Source: Achromobacter pestifer
GTDB taxonomy: Bacteria; Pseudomonadota; Gammaproteobacteria; Burkholderiales; Burkholderiaceae_B
Length of the DNA stretch: 64,000 nucleotides
Assembly: GCF_902859625.1 (NCBI RefSeq)
Contig: NZ_CADIJX010000005.1
Coordinates: forward strand, 536,170 to 600,169
Direction: 5' to 3'
Made by a program: the position numbers and the translations under genes. Each line of letters opens with the position of its first letter. Within the stretch, counting starts at the first letter, position 1. Below, one piece after another: positions 1-11,824 of this stretch. The notes beneath the pieces are model-generated. The model ran no database searches. It was not told the DNA's origin and saw only the letters and a list, made by a program, of their open reading frames with translations.

Positions 1-2524
<2,524 letters not shown>

Positions 2525-2616
2525 TGGCAGCAGATGGGGGAAGACAGCAAGAAGTTCAAGTCAGCATTACACCATGACCGCCAGCCCTTCCCCGCCCCCC
2601 GCGGCGGGCCAGGCGC

Positions 2617-3408
2617 TTACGACAATTCCGGAGGCACGAAGCGGCGGTTGGCCAGAACCGGCAACACCTTGCGGGCATGCGCCAGACGTTCGGGGTCAAT
2701 GTCCGCGAACACCAGCGCCGGGGCCTCGCCCGCACGCGCCATCACGACGCCCAACGGATCCACCACCATGCTGCAACCGATGTTACGTTCGCCGCATTCG
2801 CCCGCAGCCGCCACGTAGCACGTGTTTTCCAGCGCGCGCGCCGTGACCAGGACCTCCCAGTGCATTTCCTTCAGCGGGCCACGTACCCAAGCGGCCGGCA
2901 GCACCAGCAAATCCGCGCCGTCCAGCGCCAGACGGCGTGCCAATTCGGGGAAACGCACGTCGTAGCAAGTCATCAAACCCACGCGCAGGCCCGCGATTTC
3001 CAACAGGGGCGGGATATCGGTGCCGGGCGTGACATTGGTGGATTCCTTCATGTTGAAGGCGTCGTACAGGTGCAGTTTGCGGTACTGCGACACGATCTGT
3101 CCGTCGCGCAGCGTGACCAGCGTATTCCAGACCCGCCCTTCACCCGTCGGGATGTGCACGCACATCATGGTCGACAAGGATGATCCCCGGCTGGCCTCCA
3201 GCAAACGGGTCATGAAGGGGCCGTCCAGCGGTTGCGCGGCCTTCAGCACAATCTGCGGGTCGGTGATATCGCGGGCCAGGATGCCTTCGGGCAACACCAG
3301 CAGATCGGCGCCACCCGCCTGGGCGCGCTCCATCAGGTCGACGCAGACCTGGGCGTTCTCTTCCCAGACACGGCTGACGGCGAACTGGCCCAAAGCAACT
3401 TTCAACAT
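2617..3408 (-). CDS. Nitrilase-superfamily amidase, YbeM (deaminated glutathione amidase) type
   Basis: Carbon-nitrogen hydrolase of 263 residues. The catalytic Glu-Lys-Cys triad is visible as E41 (LPEG), K111 (YRKLHLYDAF) and C148 (MTCYDVRFPE). Stretches such as GQFAVSRVWE, LPAAWVRGPLKE and AAAGECGERNIG are very close to my recollection of enterobacterial YbeM, which belongs to the Nit1 group that hydrolyses the amide of deaminated glutathione, a metabolite-repair reaction. Assignment of that substrate is by family only. The gene is divergent from the D-amino-acid cluster starting at 3585 and could share its control region. It might instead act on another omega-amide. Confidence 0.85.
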   Translation of the reverse strand: MLKVALGQFAVSRVWEENAQVCVDLMERAQAGGADLLVLPEGILARDITDPQIVLKAAQPLDGPFMTRLLEASRGSSLSTMMCVHIPTGEGRVWNTLVTLRDGQIVSQYRKLHLYDAFNMKESTNVTPGTDIPPLLEIAGLRVGLMTCYDVRFPELARRLALDGADLLVLPAAWVRGPLKEMHWEVLVTARALENTCYVAAAGECGERNIGCSMVVDPLGVVMARAGEAPALVFADIDPERLAHARKVLPVLANRRFVPPELS

Positions 3409-3524
3409 GACTTTTCCTTGTGGGGAACGGGTTTTCCGGCGACTTTTCCCGGTTTTCCTATTGTCGCGCCAACTCGCCGATTGCGCCGACTACGGGAAAC
3501 TCCTAGCTCCCGCTTGTAAATTTC

Positions 3525-3540
3525 TTTCACGATAATGAAA
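3525..3540. promoter_or_regulatory. Short palindrome in the divergent control region, possible RpiR operator
   Basis: TTTCA and TGAAA arms separated by six bases lie in the 176-bp divergent intergenic region, 45 bp before the start at 3585. The surroundings are markedly A+T-rich against the rest of the window. Regulators of the RpiR family bind palindromes, and the downstream run encodes one. The link is an inference. Confidence 0.3.
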
Positions 3541-3584
3541 AAAATCTACTTTGACGTAAATATTTTCCATAACCAGCGCCCGCC

Positions 3585-4853
3585 ATGACGAACTCCTCCT
3601 CCCCCGCAGCCCTGTTGGACGTGAACGGCAAAGGCCTGGGCGCCTTTCCCGAATCCTGTAGCACCGCCGACGTGGCGGCCCTGAACTGGAATCTGCTGCG
3701 CGAAGACGTCAGCCTGCCCGTGGCGGTGCTGTACGAAGCGCGCGTCCGCCACAACCTGCAATGGATGCAGCAGTTCATGGAGGCGTACCACGTCAAGTTG
3801 GCGCCGCACGGCAAAACCACGATGAGCCCCGCCCTGTTCAAGCGCCAGATCGACAACGGCGCCTGGGGCATCACGCTGGCCACCGCGCCGCAAGTGCTGG
3901 CTGCCTATCAGCACGGCATCCGCCGGGTCCTGATGGCCAACCAACTGGTGGGCCGCGCCAACATGGCCATCATCGCGCGTTTGCTGCAAGACCCCGCCTT
4001 TACCTATTTCTGCATTGTGGACTCGCCCGCCAATGCCGCCCAGTTGGGCAAATTCTTCGGTGAACAAGGCCTGATCCTGCCTGTGTTGATTGAACTGGGC
4101 CCCACCGGTGGCCGCACGGGCGTGCGTGATGACGCGCAATTGCAGGCGGTGGTCGAGGAAATCGGCCGTTGGCCCGGCCTGACCCTGGCCGGCATCGAAG
4201 TCTATGAAGGTGTGTTGCAGGAAGAAGCCGCCATCCGCGCCTTCCTGCGCCGCGCCACCGACGCCCTGCGCGGACTGGCCAGCGCCGGCCGCCTGCGCAA
4301 GAGCGGCCCCGCGATCATCTCCGGCGCCGGCTCGGCGTGGTTCGATGTCGTGGCCGAAGAATTCTCGCAGCTGGACATTGGCTTGCCGCTGGAAGTGGTG
4401 CTGCGCCCCGGCTGCTACTTGTCGCACGACGTGGGCGTCTACCGGTCGGCTGCCGAACGCATCAACGCCCACAACCCCGTGGCGCAAAAAATGGAACCCG
4501 GCCTGCTGCCCGCCTTGCAGGTCTGGGCCTACGTGCAATCGCTGCCCGAACCCGGCCGCGCCATCATCGCGATGGGCAAGCGTGACGCCGCGTTCGATGC
4601 GGGCCTGCCTACCCCCGCCCTGGTGTTCCGACCGGGCCAGGAAGCCCCCACCGCCGCACCCGGCACCTGGAAGCTGACCGCCATGATGGATCAGCACGCC
4701 TTCATGCAGATCGGCGATGGCGACGACATCCAGGTCGGCGACATGATCGCCTTCGATATCTCGCACCCCTGCCTGACCTTCGACAAATGGCGCCAGGTCC
4801 TGCTGGTGGACGAGCAATACCGCGTCACCGACGTAGCCGAAACCTTTTTCTGA
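3585..4853 (+). CDS. PLP-dependent D-amino-acid dehydratase, DSD1 / D-threonine-aldolase-like family
   Basis: Fold-type III PLP enzyme of 422 residues related to alanine racemase N-domain proteins, such as eukaryotic-type D-serine dehydratase and D-threonine aldolase. The PLP lysine is K76 in APHGKTTMSP. The C-terminal part carries H394-P-C396, matching the His-x-Cys pair that binds the metal in DSD1 enzymes. The likely reaction is metal- and PLP-dependent removal of ammonia from D-serine or a similar beta-hydroxy D-amino acid, giving pyruvate-type products via an enamine/imine. It is first in a same-strand run with a peptide importer, a D-aminoacylase and RidA, which supports a D-amino-acid substrate. 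The exact substrate cannot be read from sequence; D-threonine aldolase activity is the main alternative. Confidence 0.82.
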   Translation: MTNSSSPAALLDVNGKGLGAFPESCSTADVAALNWNLLREDVSLPVAVLYEARVRHNLQWMQQFMEAYHVKLAPHGKTTMSPALFKRQIDNGAWGITLATAPQVLAAYQHGIRRVLMANQLVGRANMAIIARLLQDPAFTYFCIVDSPANAAQLGKFFGEQGLILPVLIELGPTGGRTGVRDDAQLQAVVEEIGRWPGLTLAGIEVYEGVLQEEAAIRAFLRRATDALRGLASAGRLRKSGPAIISGAGSAWFDVVAEEFSQLDIGLPLEVVLRPGCYLSHDVGVYRSAAERINAHNPVAQKMEPGLLPALQVWAYVQSLPEPGRAIIAMGKRDAAFDAGLPTPALVFRPGQEAPTAAPGTWKLTAMMDQHAFMQIGDGDDIQVGDMIAFDISHPCLTFDKWRQVLLVDEQYRVTDVAETFF

Positions 4854-4885
4854 CCCCTTGTTTTTGACCCTCTGGAGAGAGAATC

Positions 4886-6445
4886 ATGAACTTCCGACCC
4901 TCACGGCGAGGCGGTGGGCTGACCAGCCTGCTCGCGGCCGGCGCAATTGGCTTGACCGCACTGTCGTCCCCCGCCCTCTGTGCCACGCCGGTCAAGGGAG
5001 GCACGATTTCCGTCGCCACCATCGGTGAACCGCCCACGCTGGACCCGATGACCAGCACGGCCGACCTGGTGGGCATCCTGACGCAGCATTTCTTTGAAAC
5101 GCTGTACACCTTCGACGCCAAGTGGAATTTGACCCCGCTGTTGGCCGACAAGATGCCGGACGTCACCCCCGACGGCCTGATCTACACCATTCCCCTGCGC
5201 CAGGGCATCACCTTCCATGACGGCTCCAAGATGGATTCGTCGGACGTATTGGCCTCGCTCAAGCGCTGGACCGAAACGGCCACGCGCGGCAAGGGCGCGG
5301 CCAAGGTCATCAGCAGCATCGAGGCGCCCGACGCCAATACCATCCGCATCACGCTCAAGCAGCCGTACGCGCCGTTGACCGCGCTGCTGGCCATGAACAA
5401 CGCCGCCGCCGTCATCATGCCCAAGGGCAAGATCGCGCCAGTGCTGACCGAAATCGTCGGCACGGGCCCGTACCAACTGAAGGCCCGCGTGCCGGACCAG
5501 TACATCCAGCTGGTGCGCTTTGAAGGCTACAAGCAACGCGAAGGCGAACCTGACGGCTACGGCGGCGCGCGCAAGCAATACCTGGACGAAATCCGCTTCG
5601 TGCCAGTCAGCAACGCCAACACCCGCTCGGAAGCGGCTGCCGCCGGCCAGTTCGACTATGTCGATTCGCTGCCGGTGGAAGCCCTGGACAAGCTCAAGGG
5701 CGGCCGTTCGGACCCGGTGATGCTCAAGCCTTTCGGCTGGCCGCGTCTGGTGCTCAACACCAAGCAAGGCATCATGTCCAACCTGGCCGTGCGTCAGGCA
5801 GTGCAATTGGCACTGAATGAAGAAGACATGCTGTTCGCCGCCTTCGGCAACAAGGAGTTCTACAAGCTCAATGGCGACCTGTATCCGGAAGGCTACCCGT
5901 GGGCCACGTCGCTGGGCGGCAAGGTCTACAACAAGGCCGACTCCGCCGCCGCCAAGAAGCTGCTGGATGGCGCCAACGTCGCCGACAAGAAGATCCGCAT
6001 CCTGACCAGCCAGCAGTATGAGTTCCATTACAAGATGGCGCTGGTGGCCGCTGAGTACCTGAAGGCTGCTGGTTTCACGGTGGACATGCAGGTCGTGGAT
6101 TGGGCCACCTTGACGCAACGCCGCCAGGACCCGGCCGTGTGGGACATCTTCATCACCCACAGCGTGTTCCTGCCGGAACCCGCGTTGATCGACTTCCCGT
6201 CCAAGGACGCGCCAGGCTGGTGGGACACGCCCCGCCGCGCGCAGGTGATGGACGCCTTCAATCAGGCGCGCACGCAGGAAGAACGCATCAAGCGCTGGGC
6301 CGATGTGCAGCAGGCGGTGTATGACGAGATCCCCTTCGTCAAGGTCGGCGACTTCAACGCCCAGGCCGCACGTTCGCCGTCGCTGCAAGGCACCAAGCCA
6401 GCCCCGTGGCCGTACTTCTGGAACGCCTGGAAGAGCGCCAAGTAA
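4886..6445 (+). CDS. Peptide/substrate-binding protein of ABC transporter (SBP_bac_5)
   Basis: Periplasmic solute-binding protein of the DppA/OppA family, 519 residues. An N-terminal signal peptide is clear (basic MNFRPSRR, hydrophobic core, cleavage near SPALCA-TP). The family signature follows: GTISVATIGEPPTLDPM, then FETLYTF and the RQGITFHDGSKMDSSDVLASL segment. The ribosome-binding site is CTGGAGAGAG, 6-12 nt before ATG. It delivers oligopeptides or related ligands to the membrane components encoded from 6964. The genes between are separated by 518 bp of repeats, unusual for such an operon. Given the neighbours, the ligand may be a D-amino-acid-containing or N-acyl compound (inference). 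Confidence 0.93.
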   Translation: MNFRPSRRGGGLTSLLAAGAIGLTALSSPALCATPVKGGTISVATIGEPPTLDPMTSTADLVGILTQHFFETLYTFDAKWNLTPLLADKMPDVTPDGLIYTIPLRQGITFHDGSKMDSSDVLASLKRWTETATRGKGAAKVISSIEAPDANTIRITLKQPYAPLTALLAMNNAAAVIMPKGKIAPVLTEIVGTGPYQLKARVPDQYIQLVRFEGYKQREGEPDGYGGARKQYLDEIRFVPVSNANTRSEAAAAGQFDYVDSLPVEALDKLKGGRSDPVMLKPFGWPRLVLNTKQGIMSNLAVRQAVQLALNEEDMLFAAFGNKEFYKLNGDLYPEGYPWATSLGGKVYNKADSAAAKKLLDGANVADKKIRILTSQQYEFHYKMALVAAEYLKAAGFTVDMQVVDWATLTQRRQDPAVWDIFITHSVFLPEPALIDFPSKDAPGWWDTPRRAQVMDAFNQARTQEERIKRWADVQQAVYDEIPFVKVGDFNAQAARSPSLQGTKPAPWPYFWNAWKSAK

Positions 6446-6496
6446 AACTGCCTGAAGGGGGAAATGGCTCGCAAGAGCCAGCCCCCATCCCGAGTT

Positions 6497-6677
6497 CGTA
6501 GGATGGGTGTAGCGCGAGAGGACCCGCGCAAAAACGCGAATGCCAAGCGCGCGCAACCCATCAAGCAGCAGTGAGTTCTTGGCGGCTCCTGCCAGAGCAG
6601 AATCGTTGCTTGATGGGTTGCGCGCGCTGAGCATGTTCTTTCTTGCATGGAGCCTCTCGCGCTACACCCATCCTACG
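6497..6677. repeat. Palindromic MITE-like repeat element, copy 1
   Basis: A 181-bp element bounded by a perfect 24-bp inverted repeat (6497-6520 and 6654-6677, beginning CGTAGGATGGGTGTAGCGCG). Inside is a second, shorter inverted repeat with CAACCCATCAAGCA (to about 6567) facing TGCTTGATGGGTTG (6607-6620). The same architecture recurs at 13842-14186. No target-site duplication is evident in the flanks and no transposase is present, so it would have to be mobilised in trans. It lies between the binding-protein and permease genes of one ABC operon and could form a large hairpin in their shared transcript. Confidence 0.85.
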
Positions 6678-6949
6678 TGCCCCGACAGTCGTAGTTCGTG
6701 CGCCGACGGTCGTGGTTCATGTCGCGACAGTCGTAGTTCATGCCTCGACAGTCGTGGTTCATGCCCCGACAGTCGTAGTTCGTGCCCCGACAGTCGTGGT
6801 TCATGCCCCGACAGTCGTAGTTCATGCCCCGACAGTCGTGGTTCATGCCCCGACAGTCGTAGTTCATGCCCCGACGGTCGTGGTTCATGCCTCGACAGTC
6901 ATCGTTCATGCCTCGACAGTCATACCCCGTGCCCCGAAAGTCGTATTTT
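6677..6949. repeat. 21-bp tandem repeat array, 13 units
   Basis: Thirteen units of a 21-bp sequence of the form ATGCCCCGACAGTCGTRGTTC. Units alternate at one position (GTAGTTC and GTGGTTC) for the first ten, which makes a 42-bp higher-order repeat; the last three units have decayed. The array starts on the final base of the palindromic element and ends 14 bp before the permease start codon. Because 21 is a multiple of three, several frames stay open across it, including one in phase with the permease, where it would read (A/S)PTVVVH repeats. I regard it as non-coding. Confidence 0.9.
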
Positions 6950-6963
6950 TTAGGACTGCCATC

Positions 6964-7905
6964 GTGTTGCGTTATCTCTTAAACCGGCTGGTCGGGCTGG
7001 TGGCCGTGATGTTCATCGTCGCGACCATCGTGTTCGTCATCATCCGCGTCACGCCCGGGGACCCGGCCGCGGTGATGCTGGGCCCGCAGGCCAGCCAGCA
7101 GGACATCGCGGCGTTGCGCACGCAGCTGGGGCTGGATCAGCCCATGGCGCTGCAATACTTGTCATGGCTGGGCAAACTGGCGCAGGGCGACCTGGGCCAG
7201 TCCATCTTCATGAACAAGCCCGTGCTGTCAGCGTTGGCAGACCGTGCCGAACCGACAATCCTGCTGACCTTGATGTCGCTCTTGATCGCCAGCGCCATTG
7301 CGCTGCCAGTGGGGATCTTGTCCGCCGTGAAGCGCGGCACCACGCTGGACCAGTCGGTGCTGTCGTTCTCGATGTTCACCTCCAGCGTGCCCAGCTTCTG
7401 GCTTGGCCTGCTGCTGATGCAAGTGTTCTCGGTGAAGCTGGGATGGTTGCCCGTGTCCGGCTATGGCGGCCCGGATGCGTCACTGCTCACGCGCCTGTCG
7501 CACCTGATTCTGCCCGCCGTGGTGCTGGGCCTGGTGAACTCCGCGTTGATCACCCGCTTCATCCGCGCCAGCATGCTGGACGTGCTGCGTGACGATTATG
7601 TGCGCACCGCCCGGGCCAAGGGTCTGTCGGAAATGCGCGTGATCATGAAGCACGCCGTGCGCAACGCGCTGATCCCGATCCTGACGGTGCTGGGCCTGAC
7701 CACCGCCCTCTTGATCAGCGGCGCGGTCGTGACGGAAACCGTGTTCGGCCTGCCCGGCGTCGGCAGCCTGGTGGTGTCTGCGGTGCTGCGCCGCGACTAC
7801 CCCGTCATCCAGGGCGCGCTGCTGATCATCGCGGCCATCTACGTCCTGATCAATCTGATCATCGACCTGCTGTACTTGTTGGTCGACCCCCGGGTGCGCT
7901 ACTGA
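6964..7905 (+). CDS. ABC peptide transporter permease, DppB type
   Basis: Inner-membrane permease of 313 residues. N-terminal RYLLNRLVGLVAVMFIVATIVF is the usual first helix; RVTPGDPAAVMLGPQAS is the conserved periplasmic segment of DppB/OppB proteins. The cytoplasmic EAA loop includes DVLRDDYVRTARAKGLS. About six membrane helices are expected. The start is placed at GTG 6964, preceded by AGGA at a spacing of 9; the frame is open upstream only because it runs through the 21-bp repeat array. It pairs with the permease at 8027 and the ATPases at 8899 and 9903. Confidence 0.93.
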   Translation: MLRYLLNRLVGLVAVMFIVATIVFVIIRVTPGDPAAVMLGPQASQQDIAALRTQLGLDQPMALQYLSWLGKLAQGDLGQSIFMNKPVLSALADRAEPTILLTLMSLLIASAIALPVGILSAVKRGTTLDQSVLSFSMFTSSVPSFWLGLLLMQVFSVKLGWLPVSGYGGPDASLLTRLSHLILPAVVLGLVNSALITRFIRASMLDVLRDDYVRTARAKGLSEMRVIMKHAVRNALIPILTVLGLTTALLISGAVVTETVFGLPGVGSLVVSAVLRRDYPVIQGALLIIAAIYVLINLIIDLLYLLVDPRVRY

Positions 7906-7918
7906 TGAACCAAACCCA

Positions 7919-8010
7919 CTCCCCATGCGCCTGCGGCGCCTGCCCCTCAAAGGGGGCGCCACCTGCGGCCCGGCAAAGCCGGCTCCTCGTGGCCCCGATC
8001 GGCATTGCCG
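7919..8010. repeat. GC-rich hairpin-forming intergenic sequence, possible dispersed repeat
   Basis: Between the two permease genes, about 90 bp contain an interrupted inverted repeat (GGCGCC-TG-CCCCT facing AGGGGGCGCC) followed by a GGCAAAGCCGGC motif. It resembles the short GC-rich dispersed intergenic repeats of Burkholderiales, but no second copy was found in this window. Confidence 0.35.
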
Positions 8011-8026
8011 CAACGGAGCAATCAAG

Positions 8027-8896
8027 ATGACTAACGCAATTGCTGTGAATCCTGGCGACGACCGCTGGCAGGTGCTGCGCCTGCTGGTGTCGCGCAAGAC
8101 CGTCCTGCTAAGCCTGATCGTGATCGTCGTGCTGGTGGCCGCCGCGCTGCTGGCGCCCTGGGTCAGCCCCTACGATCCGTTCAAGCTGTCCATCATGAAT
8201 CGGCTGAAAGCACCGGGCGCCGCGCACTGGTTCGGCACCGACGACTTTGGGCGCGACGTGTTCAGCCGCGTCATCTACGGCGGCAGGCTGTCGCTGATGG
8301 TGGGCTTTTCCGTCGTCATCGTGTCCAGCGTGCTGGGCATCGCACTCGGGCTGATTGCCGGCTTCTTCCGGTCGGCCGACAAGTTCGTGTCGCGCCTGAT
8401 CGACGCCATGATGGCCTTCCCCGACATCCTGCTGGCGATCTCGCTGGTGGCCGCGCTGGGACCGTCGCTGATCAACGTGGTCATTGCACTGGGCATCGTC
8501 TACACGCCGCGCCTGGCTCGCATCGTCCGCGCCTCGACGCTGGTGATCCGCGAACTGCCCTTCGTCGAAGCCGCCCGCGCGCTGGGCGTGCCGACTTGGC
8601 GCATTGTCACCGTGCACGTGCTGCGCAACCTGGTGTCGCCCATCCTGGTGCAGGGCACCTTCATCTTCGCCTACGCGATCCTGGCCGAAGCCGGCCTGTC
8701 GTTCCTGGGCGTGGGCGTATCACCCGATATCCCCACCTGGGGCACCATGATCAACGCCGGCCAGCAATACATGGGCTCGGCCGACTGGATCATGATTTTC
8801 CCCGGCATCGCCATTGTCCTGTCCGTGCTGTCGCTGCAACTGGTTGGCGACGGACTGCGTGACGTACTCGACCCGCGCCTGCGCAAGGAGCTGTAA
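8027..8896 (+). CDS. ABC peptide transporter permease, DppC type
   Basis: Second inner-membrane permease, 289 residues. Features are an N-terminal helix ([20 protein letters not shown]), the DppC-type periplasmic motif with [20 protein letters not shown], and the EAA loop [20 protein letters not shown]. The ATG at 8027 is chosen over an earlier in-frame ATG at 7925 because it is preceded by GGAG and because the earlier one would put the GC-rich repeat inside the protein. It ends 2 nt before the ATPase gene at 8899. Confidence 0.94.
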   Translation: MTNAIAVNPGDDRWQVLRLLVSRKTVLLSLIVIVVLVAAALLAPWVSPYDPFKLSIMNRLKAPGAAHWFGTDDFGRDVFSRVIYGGRLSLMVGFSVVIVSSVLGIALGLIAGFFRSADKFVSRLIDAMMAFPDILLAISLVAALGPSLINVVIALGIVYTPRLARIVRASTLVIRELPFVEAARALGVPTWRIVTVHVLRNLVSPILVQGTFIFAYAILAEAGLSFLGVGVSPDIPTWGTMINAGQQYMGSADWIMIFPGIAIVLSVLSLQLVGDGLRDVLDPRLRKEL

Positions 8897-8898
8897 TC

Positions 8899-9902
8899 AT
8901 GACGGCAAGCACCCGAGACGTCGTGCTGTCCGTGGAAGGGCTGAAAACCTGGTTCCACAGCCGCGACGGCATCGCCAAATCCGTGGACGGCGTCACCTTC
9001 GATCTGGCCCGTGGCGAAACGCTGGCCATCGTCGGCGAATCCGGTTCCGGAAAATCCGTGACCAGCCTGTCCATCATGGGCCTGTTGCCCAAGCCGGCAG
9101 GCCGCATCGAAGATGGCAAGATCCTGTACCGCGATCGCCAGGGCGTGCAGCACGATCTGGCCCACGCCACGCCCGCCACCTTGCAGAAGATCCGCGGCGC
9201 TGAAATCGCCATGATCTTCCAGGAGCCAATGACCAGCCTGAACCCGCTGTACACGGTGGGCGACCAGATCGCCGAAGCCGTGTTGCAGCACGAAGGCGGC
9301 TCTTACGCTGCGGCGATCCGGCGTGCCCGCGACATGCTGGAGCGCGTGGAGATCCCCGCGGCCGACCGGCGCGTGCACGAATATCCGCACCAGATGTCTG
9401 GCGGCATGCGCCAACGTGTGATGATCGCGCTGGCGCTGGCTTGCAACCCGGCGGTGTTGATCGCCGACGAGCCCACCACCGCGCTGGACGTCACCGTGCA
9501 GGCGCAGATTCTGGACTTGCTGCGCCGGCTGCAAAAAGAAATGAACATGAGCATTCTGTTCATTACCCACAATCTGGGCGTGGTGGCCGAGATCGCGCAT
9601 CGCGTGGCGGTCATGTACGCCGGGCGCGTGGTGGAAGACGCAGGCGTCTACGACCTGTTTGAAAAGCCTACGCACCCCTACACCCGCGGCCTCTTGTCCT
9701 GTCTGCCCACCGCCGCCCTGCTGGCCTCGGGCGAACGCCTGCTCGCCATCCCCGGCAACGTGCCCAGCGTGCTGTCGCTGCCGGCGGGCTGCACGTTCGC
9801 GCCGCGCTGCGAACTGGCCGCCGACGACTGCCGCGCCGCCGTGCCCGAACTGATTGCCGTGCAAGCCGAACATCATGCGCGCTGCATCAAGGTGAATCCG
9901 AT

Positions 9903-9906
<4 letters not shown>
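8899..9906 (+). CDS. ABC peptide transporter ATP-binding protein, DppD type
   Basis: Cytoplasmic ATPase of 335 residues. Walker A GESGSGKS is at residues 46-53, the Q-loop [10 protein letters not shown] near 108, the signature MSGGMRQR near 166-173 and the Walker [15 protein letters not shown] near 186-199. The C-terminal oligopeptide-transporter extension has the [14 protein letters not shown] cysteine motif. It overlaps the next ATPase by 4 nt (ATGA), so translation is probably coupled. The two ATPases drive the permease pair encoded just upstream. Confidence 0.95.
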
Positions 9907-10901
<995 letters not shown>

Positions 10902-10937
10902 CCTTTGCCCCGCCCAGATTTGATCCAGGAACCCCAC

Positions 10938-11810
10938 ATGAACATGATCCGCGACATCGTCTTCCAGATACGCAGTCGGCGGGACGCATTGAGCGTGACC
11001 GAACGCAAGGTCGCCGACGCCATCCTGGACGACATCATCTGGGGCGCCAGCGCCACGGTCGACCAATTGGCGACCAAGGCCGGCGTCAGCATCGCCACCA
11101 TCTCGCGCTTTGCGCGCACGGTGGGCTGCGAAGATACCCGTGACTTGAAGATGAAGCTGGCGCAGGCCAGCACGGTGGGCAGCCGTTTCCTGGACCCCAG
11201 CGCGCCTGCCGAGGAAAGCACCTTCTACGCCCGCATCTACGCAGACATCGAAAGCACGCTGCGCGCGCACTTGCCCACCTTCACCGAACAATTGTTCGAG
11301 CAGGCATCCAGCATTGTCGATGGCGCCCGCATGATCTACGTGTTCGGCATGGGCGGCGCATCGGCCGTGTTGGCACAGGAAGTGCAGTCGCGCCTGGTAC
11401 GCCTGGGCTACCCCATCGCCGTCTACAGCGACGCCGTGTTGCTGCGGATGGTGGCTGCCACCCTGGATGAACGCGATGCGGTGCTGATTCTGTCGGCCTC
11501 GGGCCTCACGCCCGAAATCGTGGGGGCCGCCCGCATCGTCAAGCAATACCGGGCTCGCATCGTTGCCATTACCGACGCCACTTCCGAACTGGCCAAGCTG
11601 GCTGACGTGGTGCTGCCGATCCGCACGGACGAAACCGACTTCATCTACAAACCCTCGGCATCGCGCTACGCGATGATGCTGGCCATCGACTTGCTGTCGA
11701 CCGAACTGGCCATGCTGAACCAAGAGGAAAACCGCGAACGCCTGCGCCGCATCAAGCTGGCGCTGGACGAACACCGCGGCGGCCCCAACCGTTTGCCGCT
11801 GGGCGATTGA
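10938..11810 (+). CDS. RpiR-family transcriptional regulator (HTH plus SIS domain)
   Basis: A 290-residue regulator. The N-terminal HTH region includes LSVTERKVADAIL and ATVDQLATKAGVSIATISRFARTVG, characteristic of RpiR/MurR proteins; the C-terminal SIS domain (about residues 110-250) contains IYVFGMGGASAVLAQE and LILSASGLTPEIVGAARI. RpiR SIS domains sense phosphosugars or other small metabolites. The start at ATG 10938 has AGGA 8 nt upstream; an earlier ATG at 10905 lacks one. It sits inside the transporter/aminohydrolase run and is the obvious local regulator, though target and effector are not known. Confidence 0.92.
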   Translation: MNMIRDIVFQIRSRRDALSVTERKVADAILDDIIWGASATVDQLATKAGVSIATISRFARTVGCEDTRDLKMKLAQASTVGSRFLDPSAPAEESTFYARIYADIESTLRAHLPTFTEQLFEQASSIVDGARMIYVFGMGGASAVLAQEVQSRLVRLGYPIAVYSDAVLLRMVAATLDERDAVLILSASGLTPEIVGAARIVKQYRARIVAITDATSELAKLADVVLPIRTDETDFIYKPSASRYAMMLAIDLLSTELAMLNQEENRERLRRIKLALDEHRGGPNRLPLGD

Positions 11811-11824
11811 ACCTGGAACTCAAG

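Noticed and set aside
4901..6634. A 577-residue minus-strand open frame over the ABC binding-protein gene
   Set aside because: Antisense to a clear SBP_bac_5 gene; the His/Arg/Gly-rich translation is typical of antisense reading in high-GC DNA.
6677..6949. CRISPR array
   Set aside because: The 21-bp units are contiguous with no unique spacers, and no cas genes are present; it is a simple tandem repeat.
6643..6963. N-terminal extension of the DppB-type permease through the 21-bp repeats
   Set aside because: The extension is only repeats and a palindromic element arm; GTG 6964 has AGGA at the right distance and begins at the family's normal N-terminus.
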